Of a DNA stretch of 64,000 nucleotides, positions 1-9,851 are shown one piece after another (the stretch's first letter is position 1; the number at the start of each line of letters is the position of its first letter). The position numbers and the translations under genes are program-made. The stretch lies in assembly GCA_012274445.1 (NCBI GenBank), contig JAAROD010000011.1:496001-560000 (forward strand), in the 5' to 3' direction. Origin of the DNA: Sclerotiophoma versabilis. Taxonomy: Eukaryota; Ascomycota; Dothideomycetes; Pleosporales; Didymellaceae. The notes below the pieces were generated by a model. It worked only from the letters and a program-made list of their open reading frames with translations. It had not been told where the DNA came from and made no database searches.

Positions 1-608
1 AGGAAGCTAGCCGGAGGCGGTTCTGATACTCCAGGAGGTTCTTGTGCGTCCCCAGTCGTCACTTCATGTTGCGCCACATTTGCGTTGTGGGCAGTCGCTC
101 TATCCGCCTCACCAACCCCGTCAAAGAGCTCGTCTCGGGGCCGCAGACGTCCAACTCTTGCAATTAACTTCGCAGAGCTCATAGCTAGCAGATCTACGTT
201 TGGCAACGAACGGAGTGGCTTCTGCTCAGAATTTGCATCCGGATCTGACTTCGCGAAGAACATGTCCGTTCCTATCGTTGAAGCCCACTGAAGACTCAGT
301 AACTGGCCATTGTACATGACAAGTGGGTTCTCGGTGTGAAGGCCGATGATCTGAGCTTCGCCCAAGGTTGCTGGCTCGTGACTGTTGTCATTCTCGACCG
401 CTGGGATATCCTGTTGTTGGCCGCGCTGCGCGTTGAGCGCGCGCAATCTGCTTTTTAATAGTGTGGGATGACCTGCACGGCGTTCGCCGTCGACATGCTT
501 CTGACCTTTGGGGACATTCGACAAATCGATAGGAATGTAGAAGTCCTCCGTCTCGACATCGTCGTACTCGTATTCATACTCCCACTCGTCGTCAGCGGGA
601 TAAGTCAT
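1..608 (-). CDS. TFIIIC subunit, tau55/Sfc7-type triple-barrel protein (5' part only)
   Basis: RNA polymerase III transcription factor TFIIIC subunit; the tau55-type barrel dimerises with a partner subunit in the part of TFIIIC that contacts A-box DNA (family knowledge). The frame is open from the ATG at 606-608 on the minus strand to the window edge, about 202 codons without a stop, so the 3' end is missing. The N-terminus is acidic (DDEWEYEYEYDD) and leads into ETEDFYIPIDLSNV. Around residues 95-125 is the barrel motif: IIGLHTENPLVMYNGQL, then QWASTIGTDMFF. This matches the shape of the Pfam TFIIIC_sub6 domain. No intron is visible. Its promoter side faces a tRNA-Tyr gene 250 bp away. Family call fairly sure; gene symbol not assigned. 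Confidence 0.8.
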   Translation of the reverse strand, partial: MTYPADDEWEYEYEYDDVETEDFYIPIDLSNVPKGQKHVDGERRAGHPTLLKSRLRALNAQRGQQQDIPAVENDNSHEPATLGEAQIIGLHTENPLVMYNGQLLSLQWASTIGTDMFFAKSDPDANSEQKPLRSLPNVDLLAMSSAKLIARVGRLRPRDELFDGVGEADRATAHNANVAQHEVTTGDAQEPPGVSEPPPASF

Positions 609-857
609 CGTGTAGGTGGTTGAAGATGGTGAGGTGAGTGGCGTGTGATTGGAGACTGACTCGGCAAGCGGAGAACGAGCGCAAAGTGTCGGACGCCAAG
701 CCTACCCGATATCTGACACTTTGCATCTTGGATTTCCTTAAATGATTAATATGCACAACGGACGAGTAAGATGCTTCGTAGTGCATGAGTTTATATTTTA
801 TTAAATCTTCCGATTTCCTTATCAAGTCAACCGCAAGCGCGATACTATATCGCATAA

Positions 858-945
858 CTCCGCTTGGTGTAGTTGGTTTATCACGTTCGACTGTAATAGC
901 TTGATTGTTATCGAAAGGTCCCTAGTTCGATTCTGGGAGCGGAGA
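858..945 (+). tRNA. tRNA-Tyr (anticodon GTA) with 13-nt intron
   Basis: Complete cloverleaf. The acceptor CTCCGCT (858-864) pairs perfectly with AGCGGAG (938-944), with discriminator A945 and the C1-G72 pair typical of eukaryotic tRNA-Tyr. Anticodon stem TTCGA/TCGAA (886-890, 911-915), anticodon GTA at 893-895, purine 37 at 896, intron 897-909, as is usual for tRNA-Tyr. T-arm CCTAG-TTCGATT-CTGGG (921-937). Internal promoters: A-box TGGTGTAGTTGG (865-876) and B-box AGTTCGATTCT (924-934). Confidence 0.96.
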
Positions 946-947
946 TA

Positions 948-953
948 TTTTTT
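948..953 (+). terminator. Pol III T-run terminator of tRNA-Tyr
   Basis: Six consecutive T residues begin 3 nt after the discriminator base of the tRNA-Tyr gene, the usual RNA polymerase III stop signal. Confidence 0.8.
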
Positions 954-1029
954 GCGATCACGTCATGACCGTAATGGCCGATTAGCATGTTTTTGTTGGT
1001 AGGAATACGGGGTGTAAGCGACCCCAGCT

Positions 1030-1100
1030 GTGCTTGATTCACCGCTTTCGACCGTAATATTCATCGTTGCCGGAAGGTCCCTATTAATGTGGGAGGAGGC
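1030..1100 (+). pseudogene. Decayed tRNA-Tyr copy
   Basis: About 100 bp behind the intact tRNA-Tyr, TTCGACCGTAATA followed by AAGGTCCCTA and TGGGAG repeats the anticodon arm, variable loop and T-stem of the intact gene (TTCGACTGTAATA, AAGGTCCCTA, TGGGAG) in the same order and spacing. The GTA anticodon is kept. The T-loop GTTCGATTC is replaced by TTAATG, which removes the B-box, and the acceptor pairing is lost. A relic rather than a functional tRNA. Confidence 0.6.
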
Positions 1101-1699
1101 ACAGCCAATGATTGAATCCGGATTAACACCTTCGTTCTCGTTGTAGGTGATGGGAAAGTAATGGCTTACTCTACATGTGCGTCTCACACTCACGCATTGA
1201 GGTCTTAAATTAGATTGATGAGTGAGGGGAGGTACATCAGTTGCATTTTCCACGAAGCCACTCACATGATAGACATCAGTATACTGACTTACAAATCGTC
1301 GAGCTCTGTGATCCGCAGTTCTGCGGGATGCGTCATTGTGAAGCGATTGAAACTGAACTACATCGCAGTTGGCCACGATCTGTTCTTAGGTGTAGAACAA
1401 CTCCGGACATTGTGGGTCACGTTCGTCAAGTGAATCGATGTAACTTGTCGTTAATTGATTGCAGTGGAGCGGTATTAAGTGAAATTTGAGCGAGCGCCAC
1501 TCGCCTCACATCCGCGAAAGTGGCATCCCAAGTATCAGTGACTAATCAAGCACTTGCGAGCCCAGGTAGGGACAAGAAGATGAAGAACCTTGCAACAAAT
1601 CCCATTCCAACACTCGATACGAGAGCGACACTGTGCAGATATGACGACCAGATCCAAAACGCTATGCCATATATTTGGCGACAAGCATAGAAAGAGCGC
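1101..1699. other. Intergenic, no gene seen
   Basis: Separates the tRNA relic from the 3' end of the DsbA/GST-kappa-like gene. Short open frames on both strands have no recognisable protein character. Confidence 0.5.
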
Positions 1700-3268
1700 T
1701 CATAGCTTTGCCACAGATTTCACAACAGTGCTCCCCTTCCGCGGTTCTGCAACTTCGAGTGAACGTTTAGGATCCCACCCAGCAATCAAGTCTTCTACCA
1801 CATTGGTTTCGTCCTGGCCCCAGACGAGACCGCCGTGTGGTTCTAGTAGGTTATTCTCGCCCTGTCGAGATATACGGTATGTAGGGACGCCGCAGATACC
1901 AGTTTCTTTTGCCGCCGCGGTATTCTCACGTAGCTTGGCCTTGATAAGAGGAGTGTTCGCCCTCGCAAGCAGGTCGGCTCCATTGTAGCCGGCTTTGTCA
2001 AGAACACTGACAAGTACGTTCTCATCTGATACATTAGCATTTTGCTCCCAGCAAGCCGAGTCTACGCATTATTAGCATTTAGGTTTTCCTCTGCGCAGTG
2101 AACTGCTTACATAACAAAGGAACTGTCGCCGGCTCTACAATGGCGACGCGAAGAACTGTGGGAGTGCGAATGGGGAACACGTCAGCCCAGTGAAAAGCAA
2201 TTGGCTTATCTGTACCCCCTTCTGAAGCATTGACAGCGTTCCAGTAAGCTGTCCAGTCTGCGTGGTCTTGCCTCGACCACGCCGCTTTTGTGGGGCTCAC
2301 AGCGAGCATTGGCATGTTCGGAGCACCAATCTCACGAAACAGTATACCAAGCAAGAAGGGCTTCATGATAATTTCGAGGTTTGTTCCAAATGTTCTCTGC
2401 AGTCTTGCGAGCTGCGTGTAGCCAAGGAAAGCCCAGGGGCTGCTGAAATCATACCAGAACTCCATCTTAACCTTCTGCGTTAGTTTGGTTCGATTGTATG
2501 GGATGCAGCGGGGCATAAGAGTAGCCAGTCCCGGGATGTCTCTCCATTGTCTCTGGTCGTGGAGTGATAGTAACATGGCTTCGACGAAGTGCATGCGATC
2601 TTGACCCCAGAAGAATCGACCAGTCTTAGTCTCGCCGTTTACATCGGTCCATTTTGCACCAGGGATCCAAAACCCCGGCACACCAAAAGCGCCACGCTCG
2701 ATTGCTTCGGCAGTCGCAGTTTCCAGCTCGTTTCTCGCTTGCGCGTTGGCAAAGCTACTTGTGTCGAGACTTGACGCGCCTGTAATGCCACTCTTGTTGG
2801 CAATTTGTAGCAGCACTTCAGTGTCGGTGACATCCAGATTCTCGACCCAGTATGCACTGAATAGCTTTTCGGTCAGGATTCGCCTTTGTTCTCCGTCCGG
2901 TACACAATACAGGAGTCGCAACGCATTGACCGACTTCCTCGGATGTTGAGGTGGTGGATTGTAACTGATCTTGTATCTGTTCCGAGCCGTCAGACTATTG
3001 CTTCATCTTTTCAAGCAGATTCTGACCTGTTCAAAGTTCTTTGCATACCCTGTGCCGTGACTGCCTTCTTGGTAGAGTTGAAAACATCGCTGGCCGACCC
3101 TGCTGCGCCCTGAGGTGCGGCTGTCGCGCGATAGATTGCACCAAGAAGCACGGGACGGTATATCAGTTTGGCATTGGTGCGTTCGGCGAGCGCTTTAACG
3201 CGTGTTGAAGCAATGTAAGCAAACGGACAGGAGATGTCATAGTTGAAAACTAGCGTTGGCTGTGTCAT
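1700..3268 (-). CDS. Tandem DsbA-like / GST-kappa (2-HCCA isomerase-type) protein, probably peroxisomal
   Basis: Two thioredoxin-fold DSBA/kappa-GST modules in one 489-aa chain. Exons 3268-3027, 2976-2111 and 2061-1700; introns 2977-3026 and 2062-2110 restore the frame. Module 1 (about residues 5-215) has DISCPFAYIAS at the active-site turn, a cis-Pro loop GAFGVPGFW and WGQDR. Module 2 (about 250-465) has DFSSPWAFLG, GICGVPTYR and WGQDE. Neither has a CXXC pair, so a glutathione- or isomerase-type chemistry fits better than disulfide exchange; the kappa-GST Ser position is kept. The last residues are SVAKL, and AKL is a good PTS1 peroxisome signal (kappa GSTs are mitochondrial or peroxisomal). 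Two CCTCGG-type motifs lie 159-191 bp upstream. Substrate unknown. Confidence 0.85.
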
Positions 3269-3426
3269 GGTGAACTAATAGGTTGTCACAAGCACTTGCT
3301 CCTAAGCACGATGTATGTAAGAGGTATGGTGCAGGACTTTCTGATGGCGAGGATTGACGTGCCTCAGAAGGACAACCGTCTATGTCGGTTGTAAGGGAAG
3401 ACGCGAGTGAGTGTGGGGTGGGCGCG

Positions 3427-3459
3427 CCTCGGTTGACGCGCACGATGCAGCAGCCGAGG
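3427..3459. promoter_or_regulatory. Inverted pair of CCTCGG motifs upstream of the DsbA/GST-kappa gene
   Basis: CCTCGG at 3427-3432 and its reverse complement CCGAGG at 3454-3459, upstream of the ATG at 3268. CCTCGG is the core described for FarA/FarB-type fatty-acid regulators. A FarA-like regulator and the same motif clusters occur at 43-47 kb in this window. The functional link is inferred. Confidence 0.45.
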
Positions 3460-6043
3460 TTGGCCTCGACGCGCGATCTCCCAATCTGAACCATGCCTCC
3501 TTCTACCTCAGCATCGCGCTCACCAAAAGCATGACATCTTGCAACGGGCATGGACATATTGACCCAATTGCTCTTCGATAACGATCTCTCCAATAGTTCA
3601 TGCTGGGGTTATTGCAAACGATCCAAATGAGATTTGGACGTTCAGGACGGCTTGCACGGAACAAACATCGGTATTCGCAGCTTGAAACGTTGAAAACAAA
3701 TGTGCAGCACTGCGAACAGCCCGTCCTACTGCCTGACTATGCGATTGAGCTCTTTCGGCCGCAAGGTGGCAACCATATACAGATCGATATACCAGTGGCA
3801 GCCAGTCTACACGTTCCAACCTCGAGATGTTTCGATTCAGAGATTCGAGCAAGCCAAGTCACAGGCATTCAGGCGTGTGCGAGATTGTACTATGTGTCCT
3901 CGAGCTGTTTTTCCATATAATACCGCCATCATCAGCATCAGAAATAAGGTCGTCATGAAGCACTCAAGAGATAGCCAGCGTTCGTGCTTTGGGTCAACAA
4001 GTACACAGGATACGCCGCATAACATATGGCGGCATCCGTTCCGGTTCGTCCTCTGTGCTGTGCTGACCAACTCGATTAGACAGGTCATAGACGTTCACGA
4101 GATCGAAGATGTTCGCGATCTAAGATCGAAGTCAGACTACATTGCCTCGTAACGAGTTTGACGATATGACCAGCACTCAGACCAGTCGCATTCAAATGAA
4201 AGCATTGGCCTCGGCAAGCACCAAAATAATGCCGGAGACGTATAGACATCCATATGCGCACGCCAACAGCCATACTCGCCTATAGTCTTGCTCTAACACC
4301 GTAGACATCGTTAGGGTGCATCCGACTGGGGATTTCGAAGCACCTACAGGAGGGATTGCATCAGCGTGCATCTCGCTGGCGCTCACACTGCTCCTGAAAG
4401 TAATGTTCAGATGAAATACAAAAGCAGCCAATGTCAGATAGTCTCTTTTATTTATTCGATAGGGCGTTGCGATGTAAATCTTCTGAAACTACCCTTCATC
4501 AGCCTACCTGCTTGGCGCTTCTGGGTAAGTACAACAATCCCATTATACGAAGAACAGAACTTCATAGATCAAATTTCAGCAACGCTCATCTCCTCAAGGT
4601 GGCGAAGTTTCACCACAAAAGATTCAGCATCATCATCGGACAGAATGGCATTCTCGGAGCTCGGGCTTGGTTAGCGTCCAGAGCTCATGTTGGTTCTTAG
4701 ATGTCTCTTCTGAATGCACCAGAGGCCCTTCGACCGCCTGTTCTTTAAGATCGCTTCCCGTGACTCAACTCAATAAAAGTAACGGATTGGCTCACGCGAA
4801 TAAGTCAATACCTAGCTTCTCGCGGATTGAGTTGCGACAATGATGTGCAAGCTGAAGTTCGTCTCAGCCACCGATGCAACGGCTAAGCTTTTTCACGCCA
4901 AGCCAGTGCACGCGCTACAGCACGCCTAATGCAGAGCTGCACCAAGCCGGAGAGGTGGCATTTCCCCTTTCGTATCCACTCACCCCGCTATGGAGCACAC
5001 GGCATCTAGCGCCCGTTCTTATGCTTCTGCACATCTACTGACAGTTTTGTCGTTCTCGGGCGTTCATCACCTTTGTGGAAGAGAATCACTTCACGGTGAA
5101 AGTTGAGAATATGATACCCAGTCCGTCCTGCGCGAGCGACGTAGGGCTCAACAAGCGAAAATCAATCTTGAGCAGGTGCACCAAAACTGAAAGAAACGTA
5201 GGCTACGACCGATCCTTAGCAGCGATGGCACAAGCATTTGCATGAGCGCACAAAACGACAATGTGGCTTACATTTGATGACCACCGTATTCCTGAAGGCT
5301 ATCGATTCTGTCCGCCCCGAGGCCAGGACGTCTGGATGTGGCATGGCTTGACGAATCTGGCACCGTCAGAGCGTGGCGGCCTCGGTGTTCTTCGGAAGCT
5401 TGAGGCCCGGGATGGCTTCTACGCATCCTCCAGAACGCCACGAACCCGCTCACAGGTTTACGCTAAGTCCAACATACCGATGAGGCATTGCGGGTACCTG
5501 AACAAATCAGATGCTTCACAGCCTTAGTGTACCCCCCTGGATCGTCGAAAGGGGTTACCCTCAGCTCTCACCTCAACTGTTATGATGACTTCCAGACTGG
5601 AAAGATGATTTAAAGGTAGGCGAGGCTGCGGCGAGCAATCGAACCACATGCAGGCAGGATCAATTGCCAATGAACATCACAGCCGCCCAACATGATGACT
5701 GGTCTCTAAATGCGGCTTCCTCTTGTCAAATCTTCCGCCAAATGTGGACTATTAGTTTACCGGCGGGACATGCTCTGGCCCAGAGGTCACAATTCCAGCC
5801 AGCGGGTAGGTATTGTCGGAAGTCAGGGGTAACACTATTTACTCGTGTCCAAGCTTGCACATTAAGAACCTATATGAGGCTGCATTTCTCGCATGTTTCT
5901 GTTCCCCATCCACAGTCATTCTTGGACCGATTACTCTTTCGCACTCAGTCTCTGAGCGTCGACCACACTCTTTTTTTTTTTTTTTTTTTTTTTTTTCATT
6001 AATATCTTACCTGAGTCACTCTTTAATCTAATACCTAATCAAC
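3460..6043. other. Gene-poor stretch
   Basis: No intact gene recognised. On the minus strand between about 3600 and 4430 several short frames sit end to end (one is hydrophobic, ending near 4192) as if a gene had decayed, but I cannot name a family. The last 150 bp, pyrimidine-rich with a long T tract, are the promoter/leader of the downstream cell-wall gene. Confidence 0.4.
5971..5996 (+). repeat. Poly-T tract (26 nt)
   Basis: Uninterrupted run of 26 T, 47 bp before the ATG of the repeat-rich secreted protein. It may be a promoter poly(dA:dT) element or part of the leader. Confidence 0.9.
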
Positions 6044-8218
6044 ATGCGTTACGCACTCATTTTTGCCGGTGTCGCGGCGGCCTACGACGCCTACGGCTAC
6101 GACAGTTACGGAGAGAACAAGGCCAGCTCCAGCACTCCTGCTGACCAGTACTCCTCGGCTCCCACTCCCAGCAAGCCCTCTTCTAGCTCCAAGCTTGGTT
6201 ACACTACAATCTACCCCGGCTACGGCAAGCAGCCTGTGACTGTTACTTCCCAGTATCAGCCCTACCCGACCTGCGGCGCCGCTGGCTCCGATGGCAAGTC
6301 TTGCAACGAGTGGAATGAGGATAAGTACGTCTCCACCGTTATCGACGACTGCGATTCCAAGAAAGTTACCGTCACCTACGTTGAGAAACCCATCACTGTC
6401 TACCACACCAAGACCACAATCACTCACTATCCCACTGCCTCCGCTCCGGGCGGCAACGATGGCAAGGCCTATCCCACTGGAAGCTACAGCTATGGTGATA
6501 AGAAGAATAGCACCAAGGTGTGGTACGAGATGTACGAGAAGGTCCACGAGATCAAGTACAAGGACCTCGGTGCTCACGGCCTTCCCGGCTATGGTGGCTC
6601 TGGTCTTTGCCAGTCCTGCGACGATGAGCAGCCCTATAAGGTCAAGGAATACAAGAATGGCAAGTGGTCCGAGTACGATACCACTGCTGTTTACGAGGTT
6701 CCTACTCCTGAGATCAAGACATACGAGAAGCCCGGCGTATACACTGAGCCAGCCAAGGATGTAACAGTTACCTACACTATGACAAAGCCTTCTGAGGCTA
6801 CCACCACTGCGAAGGCCGGTGTTCCCGTCACCTATGGTGGTGTTACAACCGAGTTCAAGGAGACTGGTGTCAAGACCTGCGCTTATGGCGCATACGAGAC
6901 CGGCAAGGACAATAGCGGCAATGACGTTACTTCCACCGTTGTCAAGACTATCACTGTCACTGTTTCCACCACCGGAAAGTACGAGGTTACTAAACCCACC
7001 ACTACTGTCTACGACAACGACACTGAGGTTAAATACCCCACTGTTTCTGTCTACCAGCCGGGCGTTTACCACAAGGATGCTCAGACTGTCACAATCACAA
7101 AAGCTGGCGAGACTGCTTCTTGCGAGTACAAGCAGACCAAGACTTACCCCTCTGTACCCAAGGAGACCATCTCTAGCGTGCCGGTCTACCCAGCCAGCTC
7201 TTCCACCCCAGTCTACAACACAGAGATGAGCTCCAGCGCGCCTTACTACCCAGCCAGCTCTTCCACCCCAGTCTACAACACAGAGATGAGCTCCAGCACT
7301 CCTTGTGCCAGCAGCTCTTCTATGCCCCCTGTTGGAACCGAGACCTCAAGCGCGCCGTACTACCCAGCCAGCTCTTCCACCCCAGTCTACAACACAGAGA
7401 TGAGCTCCAGCACTCCTTGTGCCAGCAGCTCTTCTATGCCCCCTGTTGGAACCGAGACCTCAAGCGCGCCGTACTACCCAGCCAGCTCTTCCACCCCAGT
7501 CTACAACACAGAGATGAGCTCCAGCACTCCTTGTGCCAGCAGCTCTTCTATGCCCCCTGTTGGAACCGAGACCTCAAGCGCGCCGTACTACCCAGCCAGC
7601 TCTTCCACCCCAGTCTACAACACAGAGATGAGCTCCAGCGCGCCTTACTACCCAGCCAGCTCTTCCACCCCAGTCTACAACACAGAGATGAGCTCCAGCA
7701 CTCCTTGTGCCAGCAGCTCTTCTATGCCCCCTGTTGGAACCGAGACCTCGAGTGCGCCTTACTACCCAGCCAGCTCTTCTATGCCTCCTGTTGGAACCGA
7801 GACCTCGAGCGCGCCTTACTACCCGGCCAGCTCTTCTACTCCCGTCTACAGCACAGAAATGAGCTCCAGCACTCCTTGTGCCAGCAGCTCTTCTATGCCT
7901 TCCGTTGAGACTAAGACCAAGTCTGAGGAGTATCCCGTTTACCCAACTTCCACCCCTGTCTACGGCGAGGAGTACCCTCCCAATGGTGGCAAGACTTCGT
8001 CGGCTCCTTCCTACCCGGCAACCACTACTGTTCCTCACTATGAGAACGGACAGAACACCCCTTGCCCAAGCTCCACCCAGTCCGTTGACGATCACACGAG
8101 CTCCGCGTACCCAAAGTACCCAACCCCTACTCCTAACCAGTACAATGGTACCAACGGATACGGCTACTCCAAGCGCTCTAATATCGTACAGCGTCGCAAG
8201 GCAACCGCACCATTCTGA
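6044..8218 (+). CDS. Secreted Ser/Thr/Pro-rich cell-wall-type protein with tandem repeats
   Basis: Single-exon, 724 aa. MRYALIFAGVAAA is a short signal peptide. Residues about 15-390 form a Tyr/Thr/Val-rich region with a few Cys (PTCGA, KSCNEW, DDCDS, LCQSCDD, KTCAYG) and repeated blocks such as KTITVTVSTTGKYEV and KPGVYTEP. Residues about 380-625 are tandem repeats built from YYPASSSTPVYNTEMSSS and TPCASSSSMPPVGTETSSAP, likely heavily O-glycosylated. The tail is hydrophilic (YSKRSNIVQRRKATAPF), so no GPI-anchor signal is present; the KR and RR dibasic sites could be Kex2 cuts. No enzyme motif seen. Probably an extracellular matrix or wall protein; exact family unknown. The Met is chosen because it starts the signal peptide and follows a pyrimidine-rich leader. 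Confidence 0.85.
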   Translation: MRYALIFAGVAAAYDAYGYDSYGENKASSSTPADQYSSAPTPSKPSSSSKLGYTTIYPGYGKQPVTVTSQYQPYPTCGAAGSDGKSCNEWNEDKYVSTVIDDCDSKKVTVTYVEKPITVYHTKTTITHYPTASAPGGNDGKAYPTGSYSYGDKKNSTKVWYEMYEKVHEIKYKDLGAHGLPGYGGSGLCQSCDDEQPYKVKEYKNGKWSEYDTTAVYEVPTPEIKTYEKPGVYTEPAKDVTVTYTMTKPSEATTTAKAGVPVTYGGVTTEFKETGVKTCAYGAYETGKDNSGNDVTSTVVKTITVTVSTTGKYEVTKPTTTVYDNDTEVKYPTVSVYQPGVYHKDAQTVTITKAGETASCEYKQTKTYPSVPKETISSVPVYPASSSTPVYNTEMSSSAPYYPASSSTPVYNTEMSSSTPCASSSSMPPVGTETSSAPYYPASSSTPVYNTEMSSSTPCASSSSMPPVGTETSSAPYYPASSSTPVYNTEMSSSTPCASSSSMPPVGTETSSAPYYPASSSTPVYNTEMSSSAPYYPASSSTPVYNTEMSSSTPCASSSSMPPVGTETSSAPYYPASSSMPPVGTETSSAPYYPASSSTPVYSTEMSSSTPCASSSSMPSVETKTKSEEYPVYPTSTPVYGEEYPPNGGKTSSAPSYPATTTVPHYENGQNTPCPSSTQSVDDHTSSAYPKYPTPTPNQYNGTNGYGYSKRSNIVQRRKATAPF
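7180..7905 (+). repeat. In-frame coding minisatellite, 114-bp and 60-bp units
   Basis: The block TTCCACCCCAGTCTACAACA recurs at 7201, 7261, 7375, 7489, 7603 and 7663, giving steps of 60, 114, 114, 114 and 60 bp. All are multiples of three. Several 114-bp units look almost identical at the DNA level. The last units (about 7740-7905) are recombined and more diverged. Confidence 0.95.
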
Positions 8219-9851
8219 GTATGTTAATTAATCCTGACCAGTAATAAGAAGATCGGGCGAGGATATTTCCTTATGTTGATTAAGTTCATTTGTTCCGGAG
8301 GACTGGTATATAAGAATTGCTGTAGATGCTTGTTAAACTTGAAGTTGGTGCAAACGCCTCTCCACATCTGTTGCCTTACCTGTTGAATGCTATTGCCTCT
8401 ACCCATATCTTCCCGAGAGTGACTTCGCATGCTAGATTGTTGCAGCGCAGCGTATACGCTTGAATATTCATGTTGCCGAAGCTGCGCTGGTTGAGTCAGG
8501 TACCCAGTTGGTGGTATCGAATGCTGAAGATGGAAGAAAGAGTCAGCTTTGATATGTCATACCACATTACATCCAACTCATGAGCACGAAGTAAATGCAG
8601 GATGAGATTAGACCATCAGATTGATATTGGTTGGAGTTTCTATCAGCGCCAGGCCCTTTCGGTCTGGACTTCTTCGTAATGTGAAGTTCGGCATGAGTCA
8701 GCTCATGGCGTTGCAAAGGTCGGAACTGGCTAAGCACACATGATATGTTATGACCGAAGAAGGTCAGACGATGCGCCTTGGTGTACGCTTGTCGCATAAC
8801 ATTGATACCAGGACTGCATGGAATAAATAGAAGCTCGTTGACGAAATCCGAATTGATAGTCGAAGGACGCCTTTGGTCAGATCGGGGCCATCTGTCTGCG
8901 AAGTTGTTACCTTTCGTGTAGTTGCCGTTGCCCACATTTCTGATTTGGAAACGCTATGCTTTATGCAATAGTATCGTAGATATGGGAAGCATTTGTTTTG
9001 CTGTCTGTGCTTGAGAAGCTTGAGGCCGTAAATCAGCCTGACAGCATCCAATACGCCTGCATCAACAGCAAACAAATTTTACTAGACCTTGAGTTATTAG
9101 GAAGAGAACTCATCATAATGCGCTGTAGGAGACCTTCCGGGTCGCAATTCTTCCAAGTCGTTTGAAGCGCTGCGGTATAACTGTTATAGACAAAAGCACA
9201 TCTTGCGCCTTGGATGAGCAGATCGTATCAGTCTTTGAGATTAACTTACTCCGGAGGTTTTCGCATACATATCTCCAGCGCCAACTATCCTGGTTCGAAG
9301 AAGTTACCACTATATACATTTGTGGAAGTAGGTTCTGTTTTGGTCTACTTCGACACCCACATTAGCACAGCAAAATGCGATTCAGCCTCAGTCCTGGATC
9401 TTGCTGTCGTGAGTGATTATGAAGATACCTCAACACTTTATTGAGAAAACGGTTTTAGTGGGATCAGAATCATTGGGATGACCAGACGGGGTTGCTACAA
9501 TCGCGGTCAGAGTTGCAGCGGGTTATCGAGGTTCGCAACAAAACGAAGATCATCACAGTTTCAAAGATCCAGAGCTTGACCGGCACACTCAGGTTTAGTA
9601 TTAGGACGCAAATAGAGATTAGAAGTAAAGCTTAAAAAAATCAGACGAGAAACTTGCGTAGGGATTGCTGTGTACAGCGGTTGTTGATGTTGCTTTCACA
9701 CGAATGCTAGCAGGCGTGATGTAGCCATTACGTCACACACCTCTGGACGTCATGAAGAGTAACTCTGTCTCAACATGTGCGACCTATTTATACAATACTA
9801 TTCGCGAATCGTGACCAAGATCAATCAACAAATCGAGCCCAAACAGCAAAC
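8219..9851. other. Intergenic, no gene recognised
   Basis: Only short, unconvincing frames on both strands. The last 90 bp are the promoter of the dehydrogenase, with a TATA-like TTTATACAATA near 9785. Confidence 0.5.

Noticed and set aside
3600..4152. Plus-strand frames of 106 and 150 codons
   Set aside because: No recognisable domain, unusual composition, no splice-compatible extensions; region looks decayed.
6035..7072. 345-codon minus-strand frame opposite the repeat-rich secreted protein
   Set aside because: Gly/Val/Leu-rich translation with no domain; it exists because the sense strand is Thr/Ser/Tyr-rich. Sense gene has signal peptide and repeats.
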